Shown here in pieces: positions 1 to 6,526 of a stretch of 10,744 nucleotides of DNA. The DNA lies in NCBI GenBank assembly GCA_002329075.1, contig DCXR01000079.1, positions 60,999-71,742 of the forward strand, given 5' to 3'. The position numbers were made by a program, and so were the translations under genes. The stretch's first letter is position 1; every line of letters begins with the position of its first letter. The DNA is from Candidatus Neomicrothrix sp. UBA2131 (GTDB lineage: Bacteria > Actinomycetota > Acidimicrobiia > Acidimicrobiales > MedAcidi-G1). The notes beneath the pieces are model-generated. The model did not search any database and was not told the origin of the DNA. It saw only the letters and a list, made by a program, of their open reading frames with translations.

Positions 1-56
1 CCGATTTCTCCCGAAAATGGGTCGAAGGTCCCCTCTCTAGGTTGGGAGGCCCCGCA

Positions 57-62
57 TACAGT
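57..62 (+). promoter_or_regulatory. Candidate -10 element of a leaderless promoter for the heme operon
   Basis: TACAGT fits the actinobacterial TAnnnT -10 consensus and lies 8 nt before the ATG at 71, or 5 nt before the in-frame GTG at 68. Transcription would therefore start at or very near the start codon, as in leaderless mRNAs. No Shine-Dalgarno sits at a usable distance; the only purine run, GGGAGG at 44-49, is more than 20 nt upstream. No convincing -35 was found. Confidence 0.35.
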
Positions 63-70
63 CGCCTGTG

Positions 71-247
71 ATGACCACCATCGAACCAGGCGACTCACCG
101 GATGACCTCGTCGCCGAACGGCCGAACTCGGCTCGCACCTTCGACTCCCCGGATCTCGACTCCTTCTGTGGGGGATCTCACGACGCGGGCACCGATGCGC
201 TGTTCCCGGCGATCTTGGCCGAGGAACGTCGGCGACCGGTCTCATGA
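71..247 (+). CDS. Small 58-residue protein of unknown function, coupled to hemN
   Basis: I do not recognise this protein. It reads MTTIEPGDSPDD... and ends ...LAEERRRPVS. It is acidic in the first half, has one cysteine (C33, context SFCGGSHD) and no membrane segment. Its TGA overlaps the hemN ATG as ATGA at 244-247, the usual arrangement for translational coupling. Counting codons, about three quarters end in G or C, which fits a coding frame at this base composition but does not prove it. A leaderless-type -10 lies just upstream. The start could instead be the GTG at 68, immediately before the ATG. It may be a real first gene of the heme operon or a short leader ORF whose translation feeds ribosomes into hemN. 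Conservation in relatives would decide. Confidence 0.5.
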   Translation: MTTIEPGDSPDDLVAERPNSARTFDSPDLDSFCGGSHDAGTDALFPAILAEERRRPVS

Positions 248-1659
248 CCGGGAGGGGGCCGGCTCCTTCCGACGCGGTCGGAGCCACCGCTGAACTGCTC
301 GCCAGGTACGACCGGCCCGGACCCCGCTACACCTCCTATCCGACGGCTGTCGATTTCCACGAGGGCTTCGGCCCGGACGAGTACGCGGCCCGCTTGGCCG
401 ACGCCGCCGCTCGACCGCACGACCCGTTCTCGTTGTACGTCCACCTGCCCTTCTGTGAGCACCGGTGCTCGTTCTGTGCCTGCCACGTCGTGGTGACCCG
501 CAACGAGGACCTGGCCGATACCTACCTCGACCGCCTCGTTGCCGAAGCCCGAACGACCGCCGGGAGGCTCGGAGATCGACGAACTCTCCGGCAGTACCAC
601 TGGGGCGGCGGTACACCGACCTTCTACCCGCCGGAGGTGCTAGCCGACCTCCACGCACAGTTGCTGTCGGTGTTCGAACTCGAGCCAGGCGCCGAGGTCG
701 CTCTCGAGGTGGATCCTCGGACGACCACCGAGGAACACCTCTGCGCTCTACGAGGCCTGGGGTTCAACCGGATATCGATGGGCGTCCAGGATGTCGACGA
801 TGTGGTGCAGGACCTCATCGGCCGGCACCAGACCTGGGAACAGACGGCGAACCTGCACGATGCGGCGCGCCGTCTCGGCTACGAGTCCATCAACGTCGAT
901 CTCGTCTACGGCCTGCCTGGCCAGAACGAGCACACGTTCGCCCACTCGCTCGAGGAGGTGATCGGCCTCCGGCCCGACCGGCTCGCCGTGTACTCGTTCG
1001 CGCTCGTACCGTGGATGCGCCCGCACCAGAAGCGAATCGACCCTGGGCTGTTGCCCGATCGCGATGTGAAGTTCGGCCTGCTGTCGCTTGCCATCGACCG
1101 GCTCGCCGATGCCGGCTACGAACAGATCGGCATGGACCACTTCGCCTTGAGCGGCGACGAGCTCGCCGTGGCCCATCGGGAGCGAACGTTGTCGAGGAAC
1201 TTCATGGGATACACGACGAAGCGGGGAACCGAGATCGTCGGCCTGGGTACGTCGGCGATCAGCGACGTCGGGGCAGGCTACGCGCAGAACCACCGTCGGC
1301 TGGCCTCGTACTTCGCGGCCGTCGACGCGGGCGGACTCCCGACCGAGCGGGGTATAGCGCTCGACGGCGACGACCGCCTCCGTCGCCACGTGATCACCGA
1401 GCTCATGTGCAACGGCCGTCTCCTGGCGCACGAGGTGGCCGATCGGTTCGAGGTCATCGTGGAGGAGCACTTCGCCGACGAGCTCGCAGAGTTGCATGCG
1501 CCCGGTGGCCTGGTCGAAGCCGGATTCGTCGTGATCGACGGCAGCGACATCGAGGCCACGCCTGTAGGACGCATGTTCATCCGCAACGTGGCCATGGTGT
1601 TCGACGCCCGGCTCCGGGCCGGGGGCACCGGCGGCCCGGCGTTCTCCCGGACGGTCTGA
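244..1659 (+). CDS. hemN: Oxygen-independent coproporphyrinogen III dehydrogenase HemN
   Basis: This radical SAM enzyme oxidatively decarboxylates the two propionates of coproporphyrinogen III to give protoporphyrinogen IX without oxygen. The 471-residue protein is collinear with classical HemN. It has GPRYTSYPT at 26-34, and the 4Fe-4S/SAM cysteines C71, C75 and C78 with the extra C80 (CxxxCxxCxC) that marks HemN rather than the heme chaperone HemW. It also has GGGTPT at 121-126, then NVDLVYGLPGQ, IGMDHFA, RNFMGYTT and GTSAIS blocks, the HemN C-terminal domain, and an FSRTV end resembling E. coli FSRVI. The ATG overlaps the stop of the upstream small ORF and no SD is well placed, so coupling is likely. 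hemH starts 1 nt after its stop. Assignment as true HemN is firm. Confidence 0.96.
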   Translation: MTGRGPAPSDAVGATAELLARYDRPGPRYTSYPTAVDFHEGFGPDEYAARLADAAARPHDPFSLYVHLPFCEHRCSFCACHVVVTRNEDLADTYLDRLVAEARTTAGRLGDRRTLRQYHWGGGTPTFYPPEVLADLHAQLLSVFELEPGAEVALEVDPRTTTEEHLCALRGLGFNRISMGVQDVDDVVQDLIGRHQTWEQTANLHDAARRLGYESINVDLVYGLPGQNEHTFAHSLEEVIGLRPDRLAVYSFALVPWMRPHQKRIDPGLLPDRDVKFGLLSLAIDRLADAGYEQIGMDHFALSGDELAVAHRERTLSRNFMGYTTKRGTEIVGLGTSAISDVGAGYAQNHRRLASYFAAVDAGGLPTERGIALDGDDRLRRHVITELMCNGRLLAHEVADRFEVIVEEHFADELAELHAPGGLVEAGFVVIDGSDIEATPVGRMFIRNVAMVFDARLRAGGTGGPAFSRTV

Positions 1660-1660
1660 C

Positions 1661-2632
1661 GTGGTGGCTCGCACCGGCGTTGTGGTCGCTCAACTCGGAG
1701 GCCCCGGGCACCTCGCCGACGTCGAGCCGTTCATCCGGTCGATCTTCGCCGATCCCCGCCTCGTACCGCTCCCCGGAGGGTCGCGGACTCGGTCTGCCGT
1801 GAGCACCCTGGTGGCGCGCGTGCGTGCCCCGCGGGTTCGGTCGCACTACGAATCCATCGGGCGTGGCTCGCCGATCCTGTTGACGACCCAACTTCAGGCA
1901 ACAGCGCTCGAGACCGAACTCGCCGAGCGTGGGCATGATGTGGTCGTGGCCGTGGCTCACCGCCACAGCCGACCCGACACGGGTGCGGCCGTCGATGCGA
2001 TGCTGGCGGCGGGCGTCGGCCGTGTCGTCATGCTCCCCTTGTTCCCCCAGTACTCCAGCAGTACTACCGGATCCTCGGAGGCCGAATTGCGCCGCATCCT
2101 CGGCGAGCGCGGAGCCGACCTGCCACTGACGGTGGTCCGCTCGTGGTGCGAGCACCCCAGCTATCTGGATGCACAGACGCAACTCGTCGACGAGATGCTG
2201 GCCGGGGTACCCGAGGAGAAGCTCAGCACTGCGCTGCTGGTGTTCTCCGCCCACGGCCTGCCCCAGCGGATCGTCGACAGGGGCGACCCGTATCCCGAAG
2301 AGGTCGAGGCGACAGTGGCTGCGGTGGTCAGCCGACTTCAGCGGCCGGTCGAACACGTCGTCGCGTACCAGTCACGGGCCGGGCCCATCCGCTGGGTCGG
2401 TCCCGACGTGCGTGGGGTGATCGCGACCGCGGCTGCCGGCCGTCACACGTGGCTCGGCGTCGTCCCCATCTCGTTCGTATCCGACCACGTCGAGACCCTC
2501 TACGAGATCGACATGGCGATGAGGGACCACGCCGCGGCGGCCGGTATCGGCGACTTCCACCGGAGCCGGTGTCTCGGCAGCGACCCGATCGTGGGCCCCA
2601 TGCTCGCCGACATCATTCAGGAGCACCTGTGA
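1661..2632 (+). CDS. hemH: Ferrochelatase HemH
   Basis: Ferrochelatase inserts Fe2+ into the porphyrin ring as the terminal step of protoheme synthesis. The 323-residue protein has LGGP at 12-15, LPLFPQYSSSTTG at 125-137 and SAHGLPQR with the metal-binding/catalytic His198. YQSRAGPIRWVGP lies at 237-249, and VSDHVETLYEID carries the catalytic Glu278. Position 12, just before GGP, is Leu as in E. coli (Met in human), not the Tyr of the B. subtilis coproporphyrin ferrochelatase. Together with hemN next door this suggests protoporphyrin as substrate (inference). There is no C-terminal cysteine cluster, so no [2Fe-2S] centre is expected although some actinobacterial ferrochelatases have one. The start is GTG 1 nt after hemN; GTG at 1664 is an equal alternative. 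The stop overlaps the next start as GTGA. Confidence 0.95.
   Translation: MVARTGVVVAQLGGPGHLADVEPFIRSIFADPRLVPLPGGSRTRSAVSTLVARVRAPRVRSHYESIGRGSPILLTTQLQATALETELAERGHDVVVAVAHRHSRPDTGAAVDAMLAAGVGRVVMLPLFPQYSSSTTGSSEAELRRILGERGADLPLTVVRSWCEHPSYLDAQTQLVDEMLAGVPEEKLSTALLVFSAHGLPQRIVDRGDPYPEEVEATVAAVVSRLQRPVEHVVAYQSRAGPIRWVGPDVRGVIATAAAGRHTWLGVVPISFVSDHVETLYEIDMAMRDHAAAAGIGDFHRSRCLGSDPIVGPMLADIIQEHL
2619..2623 (+). promoter_or_regulatory. Ribosome binding site that fixes the hemY start
   Basis: AGGAG lies inside the 3' end of hemH, 5 nt before the GTG at 2629. This favours GTG 2629, which overlaps the hemH TGA, over the in-frame GTG at 2635, for which the spacing would be 11 nt. Confidence 0.6.
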
Positions 2633-3954
2633 GAGTGCGTCCGGACGTGATCGTCGTCGGGGCCGGCTTCGGCGGCTTGCTCGTCGCGTGCGAGGTCGCC
2701 AGACGCGGCGGCCGTCCACTCGTGCTCGAGGCCGGCCCGGCAGTCGGAGGCGTGGCCGCAACCGTCCACGATGAGGGCTACCTGCTCGAACCTGCGGCCG
2801 GGTCGTTCCTGCTGCCTCATCCGCACCTGACGCCCATCCTGGAGTCGGCCCGGACCCGTGTCGTGCCGGCGGAGGCCACCGCCCATCGCCGTTACGTGTA
2901 CGACCGGGGTGGGTTGTTCGAGATCGCCGGCCCTGCTGCGGTCGCGACCCGACTCGTTTCCGGCCGTGGCAAGCTCCGCCTTCTGCGTGAGCCCTGGGTG
3001 CGGACCCGGCCAACGAGCGCCGACGAGTCGCTTCGGGGCTTCCTCGAGCGCCGACTGGGTCCTGAGGTGGGTCGCATGGGCGCGACCCTCATGGCGCATG
3101 GTGTGTTCGCCGGCGACCCCGACAAGCTGTCGGCACGCGCCGCTTTTCCGGCGATGGTCGCGCTCGACGACGACGCCGGCAGCCTGATCCGGGGCGGCCT
3201 TGCCCGACGTCGCGCCCGTCCGAAGGATGCGCCGAGGGCAGGGCTTCACATCGCACCGAACGGCATGGCCGAACTTGCCGCTGAGCTCGCCGCCTCCCTG
3301 GGCGACGACCTGCGACTGGAGTGGCCTGTCGATTCCGTCCGGCGCGACGGCGACGAGTGGGTCGTCGGTGGTCGCGGCGAGGAGCGCTCTCCGGCGGTTG
3401 TCGTCGCGCTCGCTCCAGCCGAGGCCGCCCGGGTCGTGCCCGGGCCGCTCGCCCCGCTGCTGAACGAGGCCCGGACCGCGCCGGTCGCCGTCGTGGGGCT
3501 CGGAGGGCACGCGGCCGATCTGCCGGTGCCGTCCGGATTCGGGGCGCTCACCGGCCCAGACGGCGGCCTCCACATCCTCGGGTTGCTGTTCGAGTCGTCC
3601 TACGCCGCCGGACGGGCACCGGCTCGCCACCGCCTGGTCAAGGGCATCTACGGCGGCGACGCCGATCCGTCGGTTCTTGCACTCGCCGACGAAGACCTGG
3701 TCGCACTCGCCATCGAGGAAGCGGGCCGAATCCTCGATGTGCCACTCCAGCCGTCGTGGACCCGCGTGGTCAGACACGCACCCGGGATTCCCCAGTACCA
3801 CGTCGGGCACTCCGCGTGGCTCGACAGGCTCGACGCCGTTGCTGCCGACCTCCCCGGGCTCCATCTGGCAGGTTGGGGGTACCGAGGAATAGGCGTGGCA
3901 TCGCTTGCCCAGCATGCCGCGACGCTCGCAGACAAGGTGTTGACAACACCGTGA
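2629..3954 (+). CDS. hemY: FAD-dependent protoporphyrinogen/coproporphyrinogen oxidase (HemY type; also called hemG or cgoX)
   Basis: This flavoenzyme removes six electrons from the porphyrinogen to make the aromatic porphyrin used by ferrochelatase. The 441-residue protein begins with a Rossmann FAD-binding fold: GAGFGG at 11-16 with the acidic residue E34 closing the ADP site, then GGVAAT. The family signature GDPDKLSARAAFP is at 162-174, GLLFESSYAAGRAP at 318-331, IPQYHVGH at 387-394, and the C-terminal FAD motif LHLAGWGYRGIGV at 411-423. There is no obvious membrane helix, as in soluble bacterial HemY. HemY enzymes differ in preference for proto- or coproporphyrinogen. With a true HemN in the same operon, protoporphyrinogen IX is the more economical guess. 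It overlaps hemH by 4 nt and is the last gene of the operon. Confidence 0.92.
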   Translation: MRVRPDVIVVGAGFGGLLVACEVARRGGRPLVLEAGPAVGGVAATVHDEGYLLEPAAGSFLLPHPHLTPILESARTRVVPAEATAHRRYVYDRGGLFEIAGPAAVATRLVSGRGKLRLLREPWVRTRPTSADESLRGFLERRLGPEVGRMGATLMAHGVFAGDPDKLSARAAFPAMVALDDDAGSLIRGGLARRRARPKDAPRAGLHIAPNGMAELAAELAASLGDDLRLEWPVDSVRRDGDEWVVGGRGEERSPAVVVALAPAEAARVVPGPLAPLLNEARTAPVAVVGLGGHAADLPVPSGFGALTGPDGGLHILGLLFESSYAAGRAPARHRLVKGIYGGDADPSVLALADEDLVALAIEEAGRILDVPLQPSWTRVVRHAPGIPQYHVGHSAWLDRLDAVAADLPGLHLAGWGYRGIGVASLAQHAATLADKVLTTP

Positions 3955-3959
3955 GGACG

Positions 3960-4008
3960 AGCGGCTGTATCACCGCCGTCATCGGCCGTAATCGTGCTTC
4001 CCGCCGCT
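3960..4008 (+). terminator. Weak candidate terminator between convergent genes
   Basis: The 85-nt gap between hemY and the convergent PLP-enzyme gene holds an inverted repeat, AGCGGC (3960-3965) and GCCGCT (4003-4008). A G-T pair can extend it. The loop is 37 nt, with no U tract on either strand. It may serve both convergent transcripts, but termination could equally be Rho-dependent. Confidence 0.25.
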
Positions 4009-4039
4009 TCTCGAAACTTCGTTGCCCCGGGATCCGGCG

Positions 4040-5245
4040 TCAGCCTCCGAGGGCCCGGTCGAGGTCGGCGACGATGTCGTCTACGTCCTCCAGGCCGACC
4101 GAGATGCGGATCAGCCCGTCGGTAATGCCCGACGCTGCCCGCGCCTCCGCAGGCACCACGGCGTGGGTCATCGAGGCCGGATGCTCGACCAGGGTGTCGA
4201 CGTTTCCGAGGCTCACCGCCAGCGCACAGAGCTCGATCCGGTCCAGGAATCTGGTGGCCGTCCCGTAGTCCCCGAGGTCGAAGGCGATCAGGGCACCGAA
4301 GCCGTCCATCTGCCGCTGGGCCAGGTCGTGCTGCGGATGGCTTCCGAGGCCCGGATAGGCGGTGGAGTCGACGGCCGGATGGCTCTCCAGGAACTCGGCG
4401 ACGACCATGGCGTTGTTGCAGTGCCGTTCCATTCGCAGCGGCAGCGTCTTGAGCCCGAGGTTGGTCAGCCAGCAGTCGAACGGGCTGGGCACCCCACCGG
4501 TGAATCGGATCAGGGAAGCGATCTCACCTGCCATCAGTTCGGCATCGGCGCTGACCACAGCCCCACCGATCACGGTGCCGAAGCCGTTGATGAACTTGGT
4601 GGTGCTGTGGACCACCACGTCGGCGCCCAACTCCAGAGGTCGTTGGAGCACCGGCGTTGCAAACGTGTTGTCGACCACCACCCGGACACCGAAGGCGTGG
4701 GCGATCCCACAGGTTTCGGCGATGTCGATCAGCCCCATCGTGGGGTTCGCCGGAGTCTCGAGGTAGACGACCGCCGATTCGGGTCGCCGGGCCAGCTCGG
4801 CCTCCAGGTCGTCGGGTGCAAGGCCGGGCAGTCGCGTGTTGGTGACCCCGAACCCGGTCAGGACGTCGGCGATGAGGTGATCGGCTGATCCGTAGAGCAC
4901 CTGCTGGGTGACGATGTGGTCACCGGCCCTTGCAGTGCCCATGAGGGCAGCCGTGATGGCGGCCATTCCCGAAGCGAAGATCTCGGCGCCGGCTTCACCT
5001 TCGGCGAGGCCACAACCCTCGAGGGCCGCCAGCTTCTGCGCCAGGGCAGCCCGCGACGGGTTGCCTCCCCGCGAGTACATGTGGGCGTCCGACTCCCCCG
5101 CAGCCCTTGCCTCGACCGCCGCCATATCGTCGAAGGTGAACGTGGACGTCTGGAATATCGGAGCAATGTGCGCACCCGAGGCATCATGGATCTCGCCAGC
5201 GTGTACCGCCTCGGTCGACAGTCTCCTGCGAGGACCGCCAACCAT
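4040..5245 (-). CDS. Trans-sulfuration family PLP enzyme (cystathionine gamma-synthase / gamma-lyase / methionine gamma-lyase type)
   Basis: This cytosolic PLP-dependent enzyme acts on sulfur amino acids such as cystathionine, methionine, homocysteine or O-acylhomoserine. With the ATG at 5245 it is 401 residues, normal for the family. It has YSRGGNPS from 57 (phosphate-contacting Tyr and Arg of the partner subunit), FASGM at 90-94, LYGS at 117-120, VVDNTFATP around D192, and the Schiff-base lysine K217 in HSTTKFING. Near the C-terminus are SLGNVDTLVEHPASMTH at 345-361 and the carboxylate-binding R380 in IRISVGLED. The HPASMTH block looks closest to gamma-lyases. However, the position after LYG is Ser120, not the Cys of classical methionine gamma-lyase, so reaction specificity is left open. 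ATG 5245 is preferred over TTG 5278 because AGGAAGAGGG lies 5 nt before it. It is convergent with the heme operon. Confidence 0.9.
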   Translation of the reverse strand: MVGGPRRRLSTEAVHAGEIHDASGAHIAPIFQTSTFTFDDMAAVEARAAGESDAHMYSRGGNPSRAALAQKLAALEGCGLAEGEAGAEIFASGMAAITAALMGTARAGDHIVTQQVLYGSADHLIADVLTGFGVTNTRLPGLAPDDLEAELARRPESAVVYLETPANPTMGLIDIAETCGIAHAFGVRVVVDNTFATPVLQRPLELGADVVVHSTTKFINGFGTVIGGAVVSADAELMAGEIASLIRFTGGVPSPFDCWLTNLGLKTLPLRMERHCNNAMVVAEFLESHPAVDSTAYPGLGSHPQHDLAQRQMDGFGALIAFDLGDYGTATRFLDRIELCALAVSLGNVDTLVEHPASMTHAVVPAEARAASGITDGLIRISVGLEDVDDIVADLDRALGG

Positions 5246-5250
5246 GTCTG

Positions 5251-5260
5251 CCCTCTTCCT
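5251..5260 (-). promoter_or_regulatory. Ribosome binding site deciding the start of the PLP enzyme
   Basis: On the minus strand this reads AGGAAGAGGG and ends 5 nt before the ATG at 5245. It is the best Shine-Dalgarno match near any candidate start of this gene. The upstream in-frame TTG at 5278 has none comparable. Confidence 0.6.
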
Positions 5261-5265
5261 GCCGA

Positions 5266-5277
5266 TGTCCCGGGACA
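5266..5277. promoter_or_regulatory. 12-bp perfect palindrome in the divergent promoter region, possible operator
   Basis: TGTCCCGGGACA is a perfect 12-nt inverted repeat lying 21 nt before the ATG of the minus-strand PLP enzyme, just outside its ribosome binding site. If the TAGGGT at 5285-5290 (read on the minus strand) is a -10 element, the palindrome begins around the transcription start, a classical repressor position. No regulator gene is adjacent and I do not recognise the site as a known box. It could also form a short hairpin in the leader RNA. Confidence 0.3.
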
Positions 5278-5284
5278 AGGCGGG

Positions 5285-5290
5285 ACCCTA
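5285..5290 (-). promoter_or_regulatory. Candidate -10 element for the PLP enzyme gene
   Basis: On the minus strand this reads TAGGGT (TAnnnT), about 40 nt before the ATG at 5245. That would give a leader of roughly 30 nt containing the palindrome and the Shine-Dalgarno. No recognisable -35 was seen, so this is weak. Confidence 0.2.
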
Positions 5291-5349
5291 GTCGCCTCCG
5301 GTTGCCCCTCGGTGTGGGCTGGCGCAACGTCAGGTGCTTGGCTGGTCGC

Positions 5350-5748
5350 GTGTCCGATCCCTTCCGCCACCTTGACGAGCCTGCGGAGCGGGGCTACACG
5401 ATCCTCGAGGGAATCATCGACGACACCCTGGTGGACGGCCTGTCGACAGACGTCAGGCGGCTCGAAGCCGGACTCGGTCGAACCCCGGGCAACAACCGCT
5501 TCGAGGGACACCACACGACCCGCACCTACAACCTGCTGGCCCTCGGTGGGATCTGGCAGCAGGTACCCGTGCTGCCACAGGTCCCCGGGTTGGCAGAGGG
5601 CGCGCCTGGACCCCGGTGCCCGGTGTCGTCGCTGGCCTCGACCGCTATCGCGCCGGGCGAGACCGCACAGGTCGTCCACGCCGACGACCAGATCCCGCCA
5701 CTCACCCAGCCCTGGGACCTGGATCCCCTCGCCGACCAGCTGCCATAG
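5350..5748 (+). pseudogene. Truncated phytanoyl-CoA dioxygenase (PhyH) family remnant
   Basis: PhyH proteins are Fe(II)/2-oxoglutarate oxygenases, usually about 250-300 residues. Here only the N-terminal half is present, 132 residues from GTG 5350; earlier starts at TTG 5302 or GTG 5314 are possible and no start has a good SD. Visible are the N-terminal GYTILEGIIDDTLVDGL block, then FEGHHTTRTYNLLA, and VSSLASTAIAPGETAQVVHADDQ with the HxD iron ligands H110 and D112. Shortly after HADDQ the frame ends at TAG. The distal histidine and the 2-oxoglutarate-binding arginine of the family are therefore missing, and an active oxygenase is unlikely. The HAD gene begins 2 nt later, leaving no room for the lost half, so an internal deletion is the simplest explanation. 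A region at 5602-5616 may carry compensating frameshifts. It could still be translated as a short protein. Confidence 0.65.
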
Positions 5749-5750
5749 CC

Positions 5751-6485
5751 ATGACCCGTCGCCTCACCGACCACTCGGTGCTGACCTTCGACTGCTACGG
5801 AACCCTCATCGACTGGGAGACCGGCATCTGGGAGGCGCTCCAGCCACTCCTTGTTGCGAACACGCCCGCCGGCCCCTCTCGTCGTAGTGCACTCGACGCA
5901 TTCGGCCGCCTCGAGGCCGCCCAGCAGGCCGCTATGCCCACGCTGCCCTATCCGGGCGTACTCGAATGCGTCCACCGCTCTCTTGCCGAGGTTTTCTCAC
6001 TGGGAACCTCGGCGGAACTCGATGCGGCCTTCGGGGCGTCGGTGCCGTCGTGGCCGGCGTTTCCCGACTCCGCCGACTCCCTCCTGTACCTTGCCACCCG
6101 TTTCGACCTCGTGATCCTGTCGAACGTCGACCGTGCCGGGTTCGCAGCATCCAACGCCAGGCTCGGGGTCGACTTCGATGCGATCTACACCGCCGAGGAC
6201 ATCGGGTCCTACAAGCCCGACCCGGCCAACTTCGAGTACCTGTTGAGGCACCTGGCCGCCGACCTGGGGCACTCGAAGGCCGACGTCCTCCATACTGCCC
6301 AGAGCATCCGCCACGACCACGTTCCGGCCCGTCGAATCGGGCTGGACAACGCCTGGATCGACCGTCACCGCAGATCCGAAGTCGCTGAGTCCGTCGACCA
6401 GGGCCGCCTCCCTGCGTTCGACCACGTGTTCTTCTCGATGGCCGAGATGGTGGCCGCGGTAGAGAACGAGTCCCCTGCCGGCTGA
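5751..6485 (+). CDS. HAD-superfamily hydrolase, haloacid dehalogenase type II-like
   Basis: This is a 244-residue HAD-fold hydrolase resembling the 2-haloacid dehalogenase branch. The nucleophile is D14 in FDCYGTLID (the DxYGT form of motif I), followed by a helical cap region of about 90 residues. Motif II is S124 in VILSNVD, motif III is K155 in SYKPDP, and the motif IV region is HTAQSIRHDHVPARR with D189 as the likely acidic residue. Substrates of this branch cannot be read from sequence; both 2-haloacids and phosphate esters occur among relatives, so dehalogenation should not be assumed. The ATG is 2 nt after the stop of the PhyH remnant and lacks its own clear SD, suggesting the two were or are cotranscribed. 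A hairpin follows the stop. Confidence 0.85.
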   Translation: MTRRLTDHSVLTFDCYGTLIDWETGIWEALQPLLVANTPAGPSRRSALDAFGRLEAAQQAAMPTLPYPGVLECVHRSLAEVFSLGTSAELDAAFGASVPSWPAFPDSADSLLYLATRFDLVILSNVDRAGFAASNARLGVDFDAIYTAEDIGSYKPDPANFEYLLRHLAADLGHSKADVLHTAQSIRHDHVPARRIGLDNAWIDRHRRSEVAESVDQGRLPAFDHVFFSMAEMVAAVENESPAG

Positions 6486-6488
6486 CCC

Positions 6489-6504
6489 CCGGGGAGCATC
6501 CCGG
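6489..6504 (+). terminator. Short hairpin after the HAD gene
   Basis: CCGGG (6489-6493) and CCCGG (6500-6504) pair, with an extra G-T pair, leaving the tetraloop AGCA. It starts 4 nt after the HAD stop and has no U tract. It separates the HAD gene from the promoter of the methyltransferase gene, so a terminator role is plausible but weakly supported. Confidence 0.35.
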
Positions 6505-6514
6505 AGAGTGCGGA

Positions 6515-6520
6515 TACCGT
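6515..6520 (+). promoter_or_regulatory. Candidate -10 element, leaderless promoter of the methyltransferase gene
   Basis: TACCGT (TAnnnT) ends 6 nt before the ATG at 6527, the spacing expected when transcription starts at the A of the start codon. There is no Shine-Dalgarno in the 6 nt between. The arrangement closely parallels the candidate promoter at 57-62. No -35 is evident. Confidence 0.4.
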
Positions 6521-6526
6521 CCCCGC

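Noticed and set aside
1..56. A possible iron or heme regulator box upstream of the heme operon.
   Set aside because: No DtxR/IdeR-like or other recognisable inverted repeat is present; only a short CCTC/GAGG pairing is visible.
2143..2628. An in-frame upstream extension of hemY overlapping most of hemH.
   Set aside because: The extension has no domain content and lies over the conserved C-terminal half of hemH. The FAD motif begins properly just after GTG 2629, which has an AGGAG at 5 nt.
4022..4888. A 288-codon plus-strand open frame opposite the PLP enzyme.
   Set aside because: It is the antisense shadow of a complete PLP-enzyme gene whose catalytic lysine and family blocks are all in the minus-strand frame.
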